Below the pieces are notes generated by a model that made no database searches, was not told the origin of the DNA, and saw nothing but the letters and a program-made list of their open reading frames with translations. From Hydrogenimonas cancrithermarum (GTDB lineage Bacteria > Campylobacterota > Campylobacteria > Campylobacterales > Hydrogenimonadaceae): a DNA stretch of 64,000 nucleotides. The translations under genes were made by a program, and so were the position numbers. Of the stretch, positions 27,822-37,841 are shown piece by piece. Location: contig NZ_AP027370.1 in NCBI RefSeq assembly GCF_030296055.1, positions 1,352,501 through 1,416,500 of the forward strand, in the 5' to 3' direction. Every line of letters begins with the position of its first letter. Position 1 is the first letter of the stretch.

Positions 27822-28919
27822 ATGAAGTGTACCGAGCGTTTCCATCCCGCCATTCCCGATTTCCGAGACCCTTTCGCGCGCGACCGCGACCGCGTCATCC
27901 ACACCAGCAGTTTTCGCCGCCTGGAGTACAAGACGCAGGTTTTCATCAACCATGAGGGGGACTACTTCAGAACGCGGCTGACCCATTCGTTGGAAGTGAG
28001 CCAGATCGCCCGGGCGATCGCCAATGCGCTTGATTGTCACGAAACGCTTGCCGAAACGATCGCCCTGGCACACGATCTTGGGCACACCCCCTTCGGGCAT
28101 GTCGGCGGCGATACGCTCGATCGATGCCTCAAAGACGATGGCAACAAAAACGGATTCGAACACAACTTTCAATCTTTCAGGGTCGTGACCAAACTCGAGA
28201 AGCGATACGCGCCCTTCGACGGACTCAACCTCACCTTCGCCACGCTGGAAGGCATCCTGAAACACTCTTACCCTTACAGAAAACCTTTTCTGACAGAATG
28301 GTACGACGAGGTTTTCGGGCTAAACTATCACCCCTCGCTCGAAGCGATGATCGTCGACCATGCCGACGAGATCGCCTACATCAGCCACGATATCGATGAT
28401 GGGATTCAGTATGGCCTCATCCGTTTTGAAGATATTCTCGAAAACGAACTGGTCGCTTATATCGATGAAAAGGTTCGGGCCGAAGGGTTGGAGCGGGGAA
28501 CGAAACTTCACCGTTATCGCTTCGTCGGGATGCTTATCAGCCATCTGGTGACGGAACTCATCGCCTCGAGCCGTCCAAATCTTCCGAAATACGATACGGT
28601 TCTCTGCCGTACCATTCCCGCTTCCGAACCGGTTCCGATTGCGTTTGAAAAAACGCTTGCGACACAGATCAAAAGACTCAAAAAGATGATGTTCGACAAA
28701 CTCTATCGTCATGAAAGGATCGTCAGCAAAATGCATGCAGGCAAAGAGTGCATCAAAAAACTCTATGGTGCGCTGACGGAAGATGTCGATCTTTTGCCCA
28801 AAGCGTACAAAGTGCGTCTCGAGAGGGAGAAGATGGAGCGGGTCGTTGCCGATTTTATCGCGGGGATGAGTGACCGGTACGCGCTGATGCGGTACCGGGA
28901 GATTTACGGATTGGAGTGA
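27822..28919 (+). CDS. dgt: dGTP triphosphohydrolase-like HD protein
   Basis: This 365-aa HD-superfamily enzyme is related to deoxyguanosinetriphosphate triphosphohydrolase. The N-terminal DRDRVIHTSSFRRLEYKTQVF signature is present, with metal ligands in THSLEVSQIARA, LAHDLGHTPFGHVGG and DHADEIAYISHDIDDG. It probably adjusts dNTP pools by removing triphosphate from dGTP or other dNTPs. The start ATG 27822 follows AAAAGG. It ends one base before the convergent flgE gene, with no spacer. Confidence 0.92.
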   Translation: MKCTERFHPAIPDFRDPFARDRDRVIHTSSFRRLEYKTQVFINHEGDYFRTRLTHSLEVSQIARAIANALDCHETLAETIALAHDLGHTPFGHVGGDTLDRCLKDDGNKNGFEHNFQSFRVVTKLEKRYAPFDGLNLTFATLEGILKHSYPYRKPFLTEWYDEVFGLNYHPSLEAMIVDHADEIAYISHDIDDGIQYGLIRFEDILENELVAYIDEKVRAEGLERGTKLHRYRFVGMLISHLVTELIASSRPNLPKYDTVLCRTIPASEPVPIAFEKTLATQIKRLKKMMFDKLYRHERIVSKMHAGKECIKKLYGALTEDVDLLPKAYKVRLEREKMERVVADFIAGMSDRYALMRYREIYGLE

Positions 28920-30677
28920 TTACTGCTTCAACTGAAGAAGCGTCTGCAGCATCTGGTCGGAAGTGGTGATCGTTTTCGAGTTGGCCTGGAAACCGCGTTG
29001 TACGACGATGAGTTGTGTAAGAGAACGGCTCAGATCGACGTTGGACATTTCGAGGGAGGAGGCCTGGATCAAACCCCGTTTGCCCGTCGAAGCTTTGCCG
29101 ATGATCGGATCGCCGGAGTTGGAGGTCTGGATGTAGGTGTTGCCTCCCGAACTCTCCAATCCGACGTTGTTGGCGAAACTGGCCATCGCCACCTGGGCCA
29201 GACCGAAACTCCTTCCGTTGGTGAAACTGCCGATGAGGGTGCCGCTTTCGTCAACCCGGATCCCGTTGAGATCACCGCCGGGATAACCATCCTGGCTGAT
29301 GCCGGAGGTACTAGAGGGGTTGTCGAAACTGGTCATGCCGTCGAAGAGGTTGGCCGTACCCAGATCGAGGTTGACCGTCTGTTTCGGCCTGGAACCGTTG
29401 TTTCCGGTAAAACTGATATTGGTGGGTGAAAAGCTCGACAGGGAGCCGTCGGAATTGAAAGAGATGCTCCCCACCAGGTAGTTTTTGGGATCGGTCGTAT
29501 TGATTTCCGACGGCTGCGGGACGCTGAGGATCATCATCCACTCCGATCCGCTGGTATTTTGGGCCGTTTTCCTGAATTCGAAACGGAGCGTATGTTTGGT
29601 GCCCAGAGAGTCGAAGATGTCGATGCTCGAAGCGTGGGTCGCCGAATAGAGCGACTGAGAGATCTTCGAGTCGCCATCAGGAATGGTTCCCTCCAGGGGC
29701 GTGAAAACATCGAGCAGTTTCTGATTGAGGTTATGGCCCGCACCGGTCGGTTCTCTGACAAGTACCTGCATATCGGCGCCGGAGTTGTTGATCAGCTCGT
29801 ATTTTCCCTGTTCATTGATAACGACCTGTACACCGGAGTCGTTTTGCATCTGACTTCGCAAATCTTCGTTGGTGGTGAAAACAGCACCGGTCGGTGACCC
29901 GGGGATGTTGGGGTCGTCATAGACATACTCGTGCCAATTCGTTCCGCCGTCGTAGGAGACGCTGAAGGCGTCACCCTCCTGCAGGGCCAGAGACTCGCCC
30001 GTTCCGTCGAAGAGGGTTTTGAAATCGAGATAGTAGGATTTGCCGGCATTGGCGATCGCCCGGGCTTCGTCGCTGGTATTGGTGCCAGTAGTATCGAGGG
30101 CGAAGACGGTCGATTTGTTCTTGATCATCTGACCGGAGTTGAGGTTCGCTTTCAACGCGACCGTGGAGGTGGCGTTGGCAGGGGTCGTGAGTCCCGGCGG
30201 AATCGTGATGTTCTGGATCGGTCCCGTGGAGTCGATCTCGTTGGTTTCGGGGTCTCTGAGCCACCCCTGGACGATATAGCCGTTGTTGTCTACGAAGTTG
30301 CCGGCGGCGTCGAAGACGAAATCCCCGTTTCTGGAGTATTTGTAGGTTCTGCCGCCGTCGGAGCTGATGACGAAGAAGCCGTCGCCCTGGATGGCCAGGT
30401 CGGTATTTTTGTCCGTCGTTTGAACTGATCCCTGTTTGAAAATTTTGGTGATGGAGCTTACCTGGGTGCCCAGCCCCACCTGCATCGGGTTCTTGCCGCC
30501 CAGCTCCCCCTGGGGCGCCGTGGCGATCTTGCTGGTCTGATTCAGCAGATCGGCGAAGTTGACACGGCTGTATTTGAAACCGGTGGTATTGACGTTGGCG
30601 ATATTGTTGCCCTCCACGTCCATTGCGATTTGGTGGGCTTGAAGTCCGGACACGCCGGCCCATAGTGAGCGCATCAT
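28920..30677 (-). CDS. flgE: Flagellar hook protein FlgE
   Basis: This 585-aa protein builds the hook connecting rod and filament. The N-terminal rod-hook motif is present (LWAGVSGLQAHQIAMDVEGNN plus NIANVNTTGFK), as are DLAIQGDGFFV and the C-terminal helical TQLIVVQRGFQANSKTITTSDQML. The variable middle is shorter than the roughly 850-aa FlgE of Campylobacter. It has its own sigma-54 promoter overlapping the end of the preceding paralogue. Two Met codons start it, and either could be used. Confidence 0.93.
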   Translation of the reverse strand: MMRSLWAGVSGLQAHQIAMDVEGNNIANVNTTGFKYSRVNFADLLNQTSKIATAPQGELGGKNPMQVGLGTQVSSITKIFKQGSVQTTDKNTDLAIQGDGFFVISSDGGRTYKYSRNGDFVFDAAGNFVDNNGYIVQGWLRDPETNEIDSTGPIQNITIPPGLTTPANATSTVALKANLNSGQMIKNKSTVFALDTTGTNTSDEARAIANAGKSYYLDFKTLFDGTGESLALQEGDAFSVSYDGGTNWHEYVYDDPNIPGSPTGAVFTTNEDLRSQMQNDSGVQVVINEQGKYELINNSGADMQVLVREPTGAGHNLNQKLLDVFTPLEGTIPDGDSKISQSLYSATHASSIDIFDSLGTKHTLRFEFRKTAQNTSGSEWMMILSVPQPSEINTTDPKNYLVGSISFNSDGSLSSFSPTNISFTGNNGSRPKQTVNLDLGTANLFDGMTSFDNPSSTSGISQDGYPGGDLNGIRVDESGTLIGSFTNGRSFGLAQVAMASFANNVGLESSGGNTYIQTSNSGDPIIGKASTGKRGLIQASSLEMSNVDLSRSLTQLIVVQRGFQANSKTITTSDQMLQTLLQLKQ

Positions 30678-30720
30678 GAGGCTATCCTTTGATAGTGATT
30701 TTTATTCTTTTTATCGTTAA

Positions 30721-30734
30721 GCAAAATTCGTTCC
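30721..30734 (-). promoter_or_regulatory. Sigma-54 promoter of flgE
   Basis: On the minus strand GGAACGAATTTTGC gives GG at 30734-30733 and GC at 30722-30721 with exactly 10 nt between them, matching the Campylobacterota RpoN pattern GGAAC-N5-TTGCTT. It overlaps the stop codon of the upstream flgE paralogue and lies about 45 nt before the flgE start. Transcription would begin near 30709. Confidence 0.8.
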
Positions 30735-32032
30735 TATTTCTTCATATTGATCGCTTTTTGGATCATCTGATCGGCAGTCGTAATACTTTTGGCATTGGCA
30801 TCGAACGCTTTTTGCATAACGATCAGTTCCGTCAAAGCGGTCGCCAGGCTGACGTTGCTGTTTTCGAGGGCATTGTTGATAACTTGTGCTCCGAGTACGG
30901 TGTTGCCCTCGTTATCGGTGAAAAAATGCGGACCACCGCTGTTGGAAGAGGTGCGAAAGATATTTCCGCCGGCTTTTTCCAGACCCTGATCGTTTTGAAA
31001 ATGGAACACCGCAATTTTACCTATACTGCTGAGCCTCCCGTTGTCGAAAGAGGCGATGATATTGGCCTCCTGATCGATGCGGTAACCGTCGAGATACCCC
31101 TCCGGAAAGCCGTCCGCGACGGAAGAGGATGCGATGTCGGCACCGGCGATGGAGACCAGGCCGTCGTAGGGTGTCGTCCCGAGTGTCACCATGACCGGCC
31201 CCCCGTGATTATCGATGGAGAAGGTTGCGGGGAGTGTTTTCAGAGCTCCCCGTTCGTCGAACTCCAGAGTGCCGAGGACTTCCGAAGAGGGGGTTCCCTC
31301 CTCGTCGATATAGGCACGATATTTCCAGGAAGTTCCAAGTTCCGGCTGTTCGGCACTTTTGGTGAAGGCGATGGTCAATGTATGTTTCGATCCGTCCGGT
31401 GCGATAAGGCCGGCCCGGAGATTGAAAATCTGCCCTGTCCCATAATCGACGGGAAGGTTGGCTTTGAATTCAGCTTTGGTCGAGGCTTCGGGTGGATAAT
31501 ACATGCGTGTGGGAAGCTGCAGTTTCCCCTGCCCCTGCGGTGTGGTAAGGTTGACGTATTCAACCGATTTGGTGAGTACGGGAATGGTTTTCGTCGGGTC
31601 TTCCGGGTCGGGCATAAGGCCGATGTTGTCGGCACTGGTTCCGAGCAGGAAGTTCCCGCTTCCATCGACGATGTACCCTTCGGCATTGGTCGAGAAGTTG
31701 CCGCTTCGGGTATAAAACTGCTGATTGTTGATGCCGCTTACGCCGAACCATCCGTCTCCTTGTATGGCAAGGTCGAGTGCATTGTCGCTCTGTTGGAGCG
31801 TTCCTTGATTCATGCTGATCGCCGTCGATGCCAGTCTCGAGCCGAGTCCCGTCTGATCCTCCGTGGGGGAGTTGTTTCCATCGACGAGAGTCTGAGAAAA
31901 GATGGATCCGAATTCCGGCAGGTTGGCTTTGTATCCGACTGTGTTGACATTCGCGATGTTGTTGCCCCAGACGTCGATTCCGCTTTGATAGGTTTTGACA
32001 CCCGAGACACCGTTATAGAATGAGGTATTCAT
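30734..32032 (-). CDS. Second hook/rod-type protein of the FlgE family
   Basis: This 432-aa protein carries the same terminal motifs as FlgE (SFYNGVSGVKTYQSGIDVWGNN, NIANVNTVGYK, DLAIQGDGWFGV, and TALTELIVMQKAFDANAKSITTADQM at the C-terminus) but has a shorter centre. It may be the true hook subunit, a minor hook component, or a FlgE2-like protein as in Campylobacter. It is 2 nt downstream of flgD in the fliK-flgD operon. Confidence 0.88.
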   Translation of the reverse strand: MNTSFYNGVSGVKTYQSGIDVWGNNIANVNTVGYKANLPEFGSIFSQTLVDGNNSPTEDQTGLGSRLASTAISMNQGTLQQSDNALDLAIQGDGWFGVSGINNQQFYTRSGNFSTNAEGYIVDGSGNFLLGTSADNIGLMPDPEDPTKTIPVLTKSVEYVNLTTPQGQGKLQLPTRMYYPPEASTKAEFKANLPVDYGTGQIFNLRAGLIAPDGSKHTLTIAFTKSAEQPELGTSWKYRAYIDEEGTPSSEVLGTLEFDERGALKTLPATFSIDNHGGPVMVTLGTTPYDGLVSIAGADIASSSVADGFPEGYLDGYRIDQEANIIASFDNGRLSSIGKIAVFHFQNDQGLEKAGGNIFRTSSNSGGPHFFTDNEGNTVLGAQVINNALENSNVSLATALTELIVMQKAFDANAKSITTADQMIQKAINMKK

Positions 32033-32034
32033 CG

Positions 32035-32700
32035 TTATCCTTCATAAATCTCTTCGATCTGAGCCAGAGGGACATAACTGTTTCCGAGTTTGAAATAGGC
32101 TTCGTTGTTTTCGAACCGGACCGATTCGATCGGATAGACTCCGACGCGGCTTTTTACTTCGTTTTCATCGGGAGTGACGTAAGAGATGGAACCGTGATAG
32201 ATTCCGCTATCGACTCTGTTGCCCTGGTCGTCCGTTCCGTCCCACTCGAACTGTTGCACACCTTGTGCAAGATTTTCGAGTCTGATGGTTTTGACGACAT
32301 TTCCGCTCACATCGGTGATCGTGAATGTTCCCGCCTGCAACGCTTCGGGCAGGTAGAGATCGAATCGTGTCGATCCGCTCTCATCGAGACGAATATCGTC
32401 ATTGCCGAGATCGGCAAGTTTGCCGATGGCGGTTACGGCACTCAAATTCTGAGAAGCTCCAAGCGTTGCAGCCAAATCTTCGAGGGCCTTGTTCGTGTTT
32501 TCCGACGATTCCAGTGATGCCAGTTCCGACGTTTGTGTCAAAATCTTTTCCGTATCCATCGGGTCGGTAGGATCCTGGTAGCGCATTTCGATAAGCAGAA
32601 GTTGTAAAAAATCGTCTTTTCCCAAAATACCGTTCGGGTTTTGGATGGTATCGTTTGCGGTGGAAATCGATGGGGTGGCCAGTGTATTTGTCACATCCAT
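32035..32700 (-). CDS. flgD: Flagellar hook capping/assembly protein FlgD
   Basis: This 221-aa scaffold is needed for hook polymerisation. The N-terminal signature LGKDDFLQLLLIEMRYQDPTDPMD is typical of FlgD. The C-terminal half shows the FlgD Ig-like and tudor-like folds (GVQQFEWDGTDDQGNRVDSGIY). It lies between fliK and the first flgE-type gene, the expected order in hook operons. Confidence 0.95.
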   Translation of the reverse strand: MDVTNTLATPSISTANDTIQNPNGILGKDDFLQLLLIEMRYQDPTDPMDTEKILTQTSELASLESSENTNKALEDLAATLGASQNLSAVTAIGKLADLGNDDIRLDESGSTRFDLYLPEALQAGTFTITDVSGNVVKTIRLENLAQGVQQFEWDGTDDQGNRVDSGIYHGSISYVTPDENEVKSRVGVYPIESVRFENNEAYFKLGNSYVPLAQIEEIYEG

Positions 32701-32714
32701 GGTCTGCTCCTTAC

Positions 32715-34283
32715 TTAAATGTATTGGGGGATGATCAGGTCGAGCGATTCATAATTCTCGGAAATCTCTTCCATCTTAAGATAGCGGTTCTCCGCTTCCG
32801 AGCGGCGTTGGTGTTGGTGTTGCTGCTGCTGATTCATATTGAATTGCATCTGGACATCGGTGAAGCCCATCGATACGAGCTGGTTCTTCAACTCCTGCCC
32901 CTGCGTCGCCATGATTCCGATGGCGGTAGGGTTGGAATTGACCTGGATATGAAGATTATTTCCCCGGCTTATCAGCGTCACTTCGACGCTGCCGAGATCT
33001 TTGGGATCAAGTGTAAGCTGCATACGGGTAAAGGGCGGTTTGTAGTTTTCGACCTCCCTTTGCAGATTTTGTGCAAAATGGCGTATCGTCGTTTTTGCAT
33101 CGGCGATTTTCTGATTCAGATGTTCCGACGTTTTTCTCTCTATCTCGTTTCGTGCCGTTTCCACTATTTCCAGATCGCTCTGCCGCGTTTTGGAAGTCGA
33201 AGATGGAATTTTTGCCTCTTCGTTTCCACTGGAACTTTGTAGTGTATTCGTCTCTATTTTTCTGTTTCCGCCGCTCTGTTCGACCGTTGAAAGAAGGTCT
33301 CTGAAGTCAGGGTTTCGCTGAGGTTTCGAAGGAGATTTCACTCGTGAAATCCTGCCATCCGAGGAAGATTTCGGAAAATCCACCGATGATCGGTTTTTCT
33401 CATGCTTGGCGTTTTCGTTCAAAATTTTCTTCTCTGTTTTCACTTTATCGAGCAGAGCCTGAAGGGTGGGTCGAGTCTCGATGGGACGGGATGCGGCCGT
33501 TTCGGCTCTTTTCGGCTGCCGGACCAGGGTGGCAACGCTTTTTGATAGATGTGGAGCGTGTTGTAAAAGTGTCTGTAGAGGTATCGGATTCTCTTTCACC
33601 GCTGCTGGAGATCGAAAGCTCTGTATGGAGACGCCGGGTTTCTCTATTTCGGACTTTATCTCTATGGCTTTGGGATTGAGCCCGAAATCCTCGGCACGTT
33701 TGACGAGGTCGCCGATCCCTTTCGATGATTTGATCGTTTGAACCGCCTCCTCTTTTTCCAGATTCCGGTTCAGCGAAGCCAGGGAAAGGATCGCGTTTCG
33801 TCGCAAGGGTATGTCGGTATGCTCTTTTGGTAGATCGCTTGAATGTTTCGTTGGATGTTTTGTCAGAAATTTCGGTAAATGTTCCAACGATAATGAACGT
33901 GTGAGAAGCTGCAAAACCGTATTTTCGAATTTCTTTGGCACCCTTTCCTCGACATCTGGACTTTTTGCATTTCGTAGGGTGGATTTGGATTTGACGAAAG
34001 GAAGCGTCTCGTTCGGCTTAAGACGAAGGTGAGGCTTTTTTGGGTCTTTTTCGGTTTTCGATTCGGAAATCAGCGATTGCATTGGTTGCATTGACGGCTT
34101 CCGCTCCCTCTTCGATACGTCGAAAAGGGAACGCGGTTCTCTCTCTTCATACGACTCGCTTTGAATCATGCTCAGAAGCTCCCTGAAAAGCTCGGGATTT
34201 TTTGTCGAATCGGAAATTTCCGGAGTTTCGGCCAATATCTCTGCCTGCACCGTTTTCAAAGGAGGAAGAATGGATGTGGCCAT
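32715..34283 (-). CDS. fliK: Flagellar hook-length control protein FliK
   Basis: This protein of about 522 aa has a long, low-complexity, Ser/Lys/Glu-rich N-terminal region and a C-terminal Flg_hook domain (RMQLTLDPKDLGSVEVTL, then LKNQLVSMGFTDVQMQFNMN), followed by a Gln/His run QQQQHQHQ. FliK measures hook length and switches export specificity. The N-terminal two thirds would not be recognisable by similarity. I chose ATG 34283, preceded by GGAAAGG; upstream codons would run through the sigma-54 promoter. It leads the hook operon. Confidence 0.88.
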   Translation of the reverse strand: MATSILPPLKTVQAEILAETPEISDSTKNPELFRELLSMIQSESYEEREPRSLFDVSKRERKPSMQPMQSLISESKTEKDPKKPHLRLKPNETLPFVKSKSTLRNAKSPDVEERVPKKFENTVLQLLTRSLSLEHLPKFLTKHPTKHSSDLPKEHTDIPLRRNAILSLASLNRNLEKEEAVQTIKSSKGIGDLVKRAEDFGLNPKAIEIKSEIEKPGVSIQSFRSPAAVKENPIPLQTLLQHAPHLSKSVATLVRQPKRAETAASRPIETRPTLQALLDKVKTEKKILNENAKHEKNRSSVDFPKSSSDGRISRVKSPSKPQRNPDFRDLLSTVEQSGGNRKIETNTLQSSSGNEEAKIPSSTSKTRQSDLEIVETARNEIERKTSEHLNQKIADAKTTIRHFAQNLQREVENYKPPFTRMQLTLDPKDLGSVEVTLISRGNNLHIQVNSNPTAIGIMATQGQELKNQLVSMGFTDVQMQFNMNQQQQHQHQRRSEAENRYLKMEEISENYESLDLIIPQYI

Positions 34284-34315
34284 ACGAAACCTTTCCGTTT
34301 TTTTTAAGTGTCTAA

Positions 34316-34330
34316 GCAAAAGATGTTCCA
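34316..34330 (-). promoter_or_regulatory. Sigma-54 promoter of the fliK-flgD-flgE operon
   Basis: On the minus strand TGGAACATCTTTTGCTT has GG (34329-34328) and GC (34317-34316) separated by 10 nt, an excellent RpoN site. It lies 33 nt before the chosen fliK start, with transcription expected near 34304. It shares the GGAAC and TTTTGCTTA words with the flgE promoter at 30721. Confidence 0.85.
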
Positions 34331-34429
34331 TAACGGCATAGAAAGATGATATTTTCCGATAAGCTGCTTATATGAAGTATTTTTGGATATAATGGCGCAA
34401 ATTTACAAAGTTAGTAGGAAATAGTACAT

Positions 34430-36238
34430 ATGCAAAATATTCGCAATATTGCCGTTATCGCACACGTCGACCACGGTAAGACGACACTGGTTGACGGGCT
34501 GCTGCAGCAATCGGGCACATTCGAGGCCCACAAAGAGGTGGCCGAGCGTGTCATGGACAGCAACGACATCGAAAAAGAGCGCGGGATCACGATTCTCTCC
34601 AAGAATACGGCGATCCGCTACAACGACTACAAGATCAACATCATCGACACCCCGGGCCATGCCGACTTCGGCGGGGAAGTGGAACGGGTACTTAAAATGG
34701 TCGACGGCGTTTTGCTACTGGTAGATGCCCAGGAAGGGGTTATGCCGCAGACGAAATTCGTCTTGAAAAAGGCGATCGAACTGGGCCTTCGCCCGATCGT
34801 CGTCGTCAACAAGATCGACAAGCCGGCCGCCGAGCCCGAGCGTGTCGTCGACGAAGTCTTCGACCTGTTGGTCGCCCTCGAAGCGGACGAAACGCAACTC
34901 GACTTTCCTGTTCTCTACGCCGCCGCGCGCGACGGGTATGCCAAATGGAACATGGATGACGAAAACAGAGATCTGACGCCGCTTTTCGATGCGATTTTGG
35001 AGTATGTACCGGCTCCCGAAGGAAGCCCCGACAATACACTTCAGACACAGATCTTTACGCTCGATTACGACAATTACGTCGGACGTATCGGTATCGCGCG
35101 TATCTTCAACGGGCGTGTCAAGGCGGGCGAGCAGGTGCTTTTGGCCAAAAGCGACGGGGAAAAAGTCAAGGGGCGCATCAGCAAACTGATCGGATTTTTG
35201 GGGCTCGAGCGTATCGAGATCGATGAGGCGGAAGCAGGCGATATCGTCGCGATCGCGGGTTTCAACGAGATTGATGTGGGTGACACGATCACCGATCCGA
35301 ACGATCCGCAGCCGCTCGATCCGCTTCATATCGAAGAGCCCACCCTGTCGGTTATCTTCAGTGTCAACGATGGTCCGTTCGCCGGCCGCGAAGGGAAGTT
35401 CGTCACCTCAAACAAGCTCAAAGAGCGTCTCGAAAAAGAGATGCAGACCAACATCGCGATGCGCCTCGAACAACTGGGTGAAGGAAGTTTCAAAGTCTCC
35501 GGCCGCGGGGAGCTGCAGATCTCGATTCTTGCGGAAAATATGCGCCGTGAAGGGTTCGAATTTCTGATTTCCCGCCCCGAAGTCGTCATCAAAGAGGAGA
35601 ACGGTGTTCGTATGGAACCGTACGAGCACCTCGTGATCGACGTACCCGAAGAGTTCAGCGGGTCGGTCATCGAGAAGCTTGGCCGCCGCAAGGCGGAGAT
35701 GACTTCGATGAACCCGATGCCGGACGGTACGACGCGCATCGAGTTCGAGATTCCGGCACGCGGGCTTATCGGTTTCAGAACGCAGTTTCTGACCGATACC
35801 AAAGGCGAGGGGATCATGAACCACTCCTTCCTGGCCTATCGCCCCTTCGTCGGCAATGTCGAACACCGTGCCAACGGTGCCCTTATCTCGATGGAGAACG
35901 GCAAAGCGCTGGGTTACTCGCTTTTCAACCTGCAAGACCGTGGCACACTGTTCATCAAACCGCAGACTGAAGTCTATGTGGGGATGATCATCGGAGAACA
36001 TGCCCGTCCCAACGATCTGGAAGTCAACCCGATCAAGGGCAAGAAACTCTCCAACGTCCGTTCTTCCGGTGCCGACGATGCGATCGTTCTCGTGCCGCCG
36101 CGTGAAATGACGCTCGAGCGTGCGATGGAGTGGATCGAAGACGACGAACTGGTCGAAGTGACACCGGAAAACATCCGCGTGCGCAAACGCTATCTCGATC
36201 CGCACGTGCGCAAACGTATGGAAAAACAGAAGAAGTAG
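34430..36238 (+). CDS. typA: Translational GTPase TypA/BipA
   Basis: This 602-aa ribosome-associated GTPase is linked to stress and ribosome assembly. G motifs are visible: [28 protein letters not shown] and NKIDKP. The EF-G-like domains III and V and the BipA-specific C-terminus ([26 protein letters not shown]) are complete. The start ATG 34430 lies 10 nt after AGGA. It is divergent from the flagellar operon. Confidence 0.97.
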   Translation: MQNIRNIAVIAHVDHGKTTLVDGLLQQSGTFEAHKEVAERVMDSNDIEKERGITILSKNTAIRYNDYKINIIDTPGHADFGGEVERVLKMVDGVLLLVDAQEGVMPQTKFVLKKAIELGLRPIVVVNKIDKPAAEPERVVDEVFDLLVALEADETQLDFPVLYAAARDGYAKWNMDDENRDLTPLFDAILEYVPAPEGSPDNTLQTQIFTLDYDNYVGRIGIARIFNGRVKAGEQVLLAKSDGEKVKGRISKLIGFLGLERIEIDEAEAGDIVAIAGFNEIDVGDTITDPNDPQPLDPLHIEEPTLSVIFSVNDGPFAGREGKFVTSNKLKERLEKEMQTNIAMRLEQLGEGSFKVSGRGELQISILAENMRREGFEFLISRPEVVIKEENGVRMEPYEHLVIDVPEEFSGSVIEKLGRRKAEMTSMNPMPDGTTRIEFEIPARGLIGFRTQFLTDTKGEGIMNHSFLAYRPFVGNVEHRANGALISMENGKALGYSLFNLQDRGTLFIKPQTEVYVGMIIGEHARPNDLEVNPIKGKKLSNVRSSGADDAIVLVPPREMTLERAMEWIEDDELVEVTPENIRVRKRYLDPHVRKRMEKQKK

Positions 36239-36255
36239 TCCGCTTTCCCTTTGTC

Positions 36256-36277
36256 GGAGACTGCACTCGCGGTCTCC
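36256..36277 (+). terminator. Hairpin after typA
   Basis: GGAGAC (36256-36261) pairs with GTCTCC (36272-36277) about 20 nt after the typA stop, followed by a pyrimidine-rich TTCTCCTCTC. It may act as an intrinsic or Rho-assisted terminator. A TATACT (36306-36311) beyond it is a plausible -10 for lemA. Confidence 0.45.
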
Positions 36278-36340
36278 TTCTCCTCTCGATTCATTCCCAT
36301 TTTGGTATACTAAAACAAGATCAAAAAAAGGGATTTTTCC

Positions 36341-36895
36341 ATGAATTTTCTTATCGGCATCGGTGTGATACTCCTGATAGGGGTACTGATCTACAACACG
36401 CTCGTTTCCCGCCGCAATCAATGTGACAATATTTTCGCTTCGATCGACGCGCTGCTCAAAAAGCGTTACAACCTCATCCCGAATCTCGTGACGTTGATGA
36501 AAGAGTCGATGAAATACGAGAAGGGTCTGCTCGAAAAGGTGACCGAGCTTCGTTCCAAAGCGATGCAGCCAAACCTCACGCGGGAGCAGAAGATCGCCAT
36601 CGCCGATGAGCTGACCCAGCCGCTGCACGGTTTGATGGTAGCGGTTGAAAACTATCCGGAGCTCAAGGCGAACGAACAGATTATACAGTTGATGCATACC
36701 CTCAACGAGATCGAAGAACAGATCGCCGCGGCAAGGCGCGCCTACAACCAGGCGGTGACCGACTACAACAACACCCGCCAGATGTTCCCCTCTTCGCTGA
36801 TCGCAAACTGGTTCAATTTTGGACCTAAAACGCTTTTCGAAATACCGGAAATCGAACGCAAAAACATCGATATCAAAGAGCTGCTTGAACCGTGA
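36341..36895 (+). CDS. LemA family protein
   Basis: This 184-aa protein has one N-terminal membrane span and a long helical domain. The LemA motifs are clear: NQCDNIFASIDALLKKRYNLIPNLV and EEQIAAARRAYNQAVTDYNN, ending in FGPKTLFEIPE. The molecular role of LemA proteins in bacteria is not settled. It overlaps the DUF3137 gene by 4 nt (GTGA), a common partnership. Confidence 0.92.
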   Translation: MNFLIGIGVILLIGVLIYNTLVSRRNQCDNIFASIDALLKKRYNLIPNLVTLMKESMKYEKGLLEKVTELRSKAMQPNLTREQKIAIADELTQPLHGLMVAVENYPELKANEQIIQLMHTLNEIEEQIAAARRAYNQAVTDYNNTRQMFPSSLIANWFNFGPKTLFEIPEIERKNIDIKELLEP

Positions 36896-37839
36896 AATTC
36901 AATACGTCGGATCTGCTCGATTACTACTATGAAGGGCTTTATCCGGAGCTTGAAGCGCTCGAAAAAGAGCGGAAGCGGATTGTCCGGCAGATCGTTGTCG
37001 TTTTCATTGTCGTGGCGCTTGCCCTCCTTTGGATTCTTTCGCGGACGGGAGGCAACGCAGAGACCTTCCTTTTCCTAGCCTTCGGTGCGTTCGTACTTCT
37101 CGGTTTTGTGATCAATTGGCTGATGGGCTCCTACCGTCGGCGATTCAAAGAGCGGATTTTCAGAAAAATCGTTACTAGAATCGATCCGAATCTAATTTAC
37201 ATTCCGGACGGAATGATCCCAAAAACCATTTTTCGGCTCAGTGGCCTCTTCAGTGACGATATCGACCACTACGACGGCAACGACCTGATCAGAGGGAAGA
37301 TCGGTGAAACGCCGATCGAGTTCAGCGATCTGACGGTGGAGAAGGAGACGACCGATGCGAAAGGCAGAAAAGATCGCCATACCATCTTTGCGGGCACTTT
37401 CATCATGACGGAATTTCACAAATCGTTCAAGCATACTACGATGGTGTTTCCCGATATCGCGGAGAGATATCTGGGAGTTTTGGGTGGCTGGTTGCAGGGC
37501 ATGGCCAGTAAAAAGCTGGTCCGTATGGACAATCCTGCGTTCGAAAAGGAGTTCAAAGTCTATGCGGACGACCCGATCGAGGCACACTATCTGTTGACGC
37601 CGATTATCATGGAGAAACTGGTGGCCTTGAAAAAAAGGGCCGATGCACCCCTCTATCTCTCCTTCAAGTACGACAAACTCTTCATCGCCATCGCCAACGG
37701 GGGCGACTGGTTCGAACCGACACTGCTGAAGTCACTTTTGAGCATCGACATTTTCAAAGCGTACATAGAGAATCTTAATCTTATTCTCGGTATCGTAGAG
37801 GAGCTCAATCTGAACCGACGAATCTGGAGCAAGGAGTAA
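36892..37839 (+). CDS. DUF3137 membrane protein
   Basis: This 315-aa protein has two membrane spans near residues 35-50 and 58-76 and a soluble domain after that. The central FAGTFIMTEFHKSFKHTTMVFPD segment and the late LYLSFKYDKLFIAIANGGDWFEP are typical of DUF3137 proteins found beside LemA. The function is unknown. The start is GTG at 36892, overlapping the lemA stop, so translation is coupled. Confidence 0.85.
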   Translation: MKFNTSDLLDYYYEGLYPELEALEKERKRIVRQIVVVFIVVALALLWILSRTGGNAETFLFLAFGAFVLLGFVINWLMGSYRRRFKERIFRKIVTRIDPNLIYIPDGMIPKTIFRLSGLFSDDIDHYDGNDLIRGKIGETPIEFSDLTVEKETTDAKGRKDRHTIFAGTFIMTEFHKSFKHTTMVFPDIAERYLGVLGGWLQGMASKKLVRMDNPAFEKEFKVYADDPIEAHYLLTPIIMEKLVALKKRADAPLYLSFKYDKLFIAIANGGDWFEPTLLKSLLSIDIFKAYIENLNLILGIVEELNLNRRIWSKE

Positions 37840-37841
37840 AG

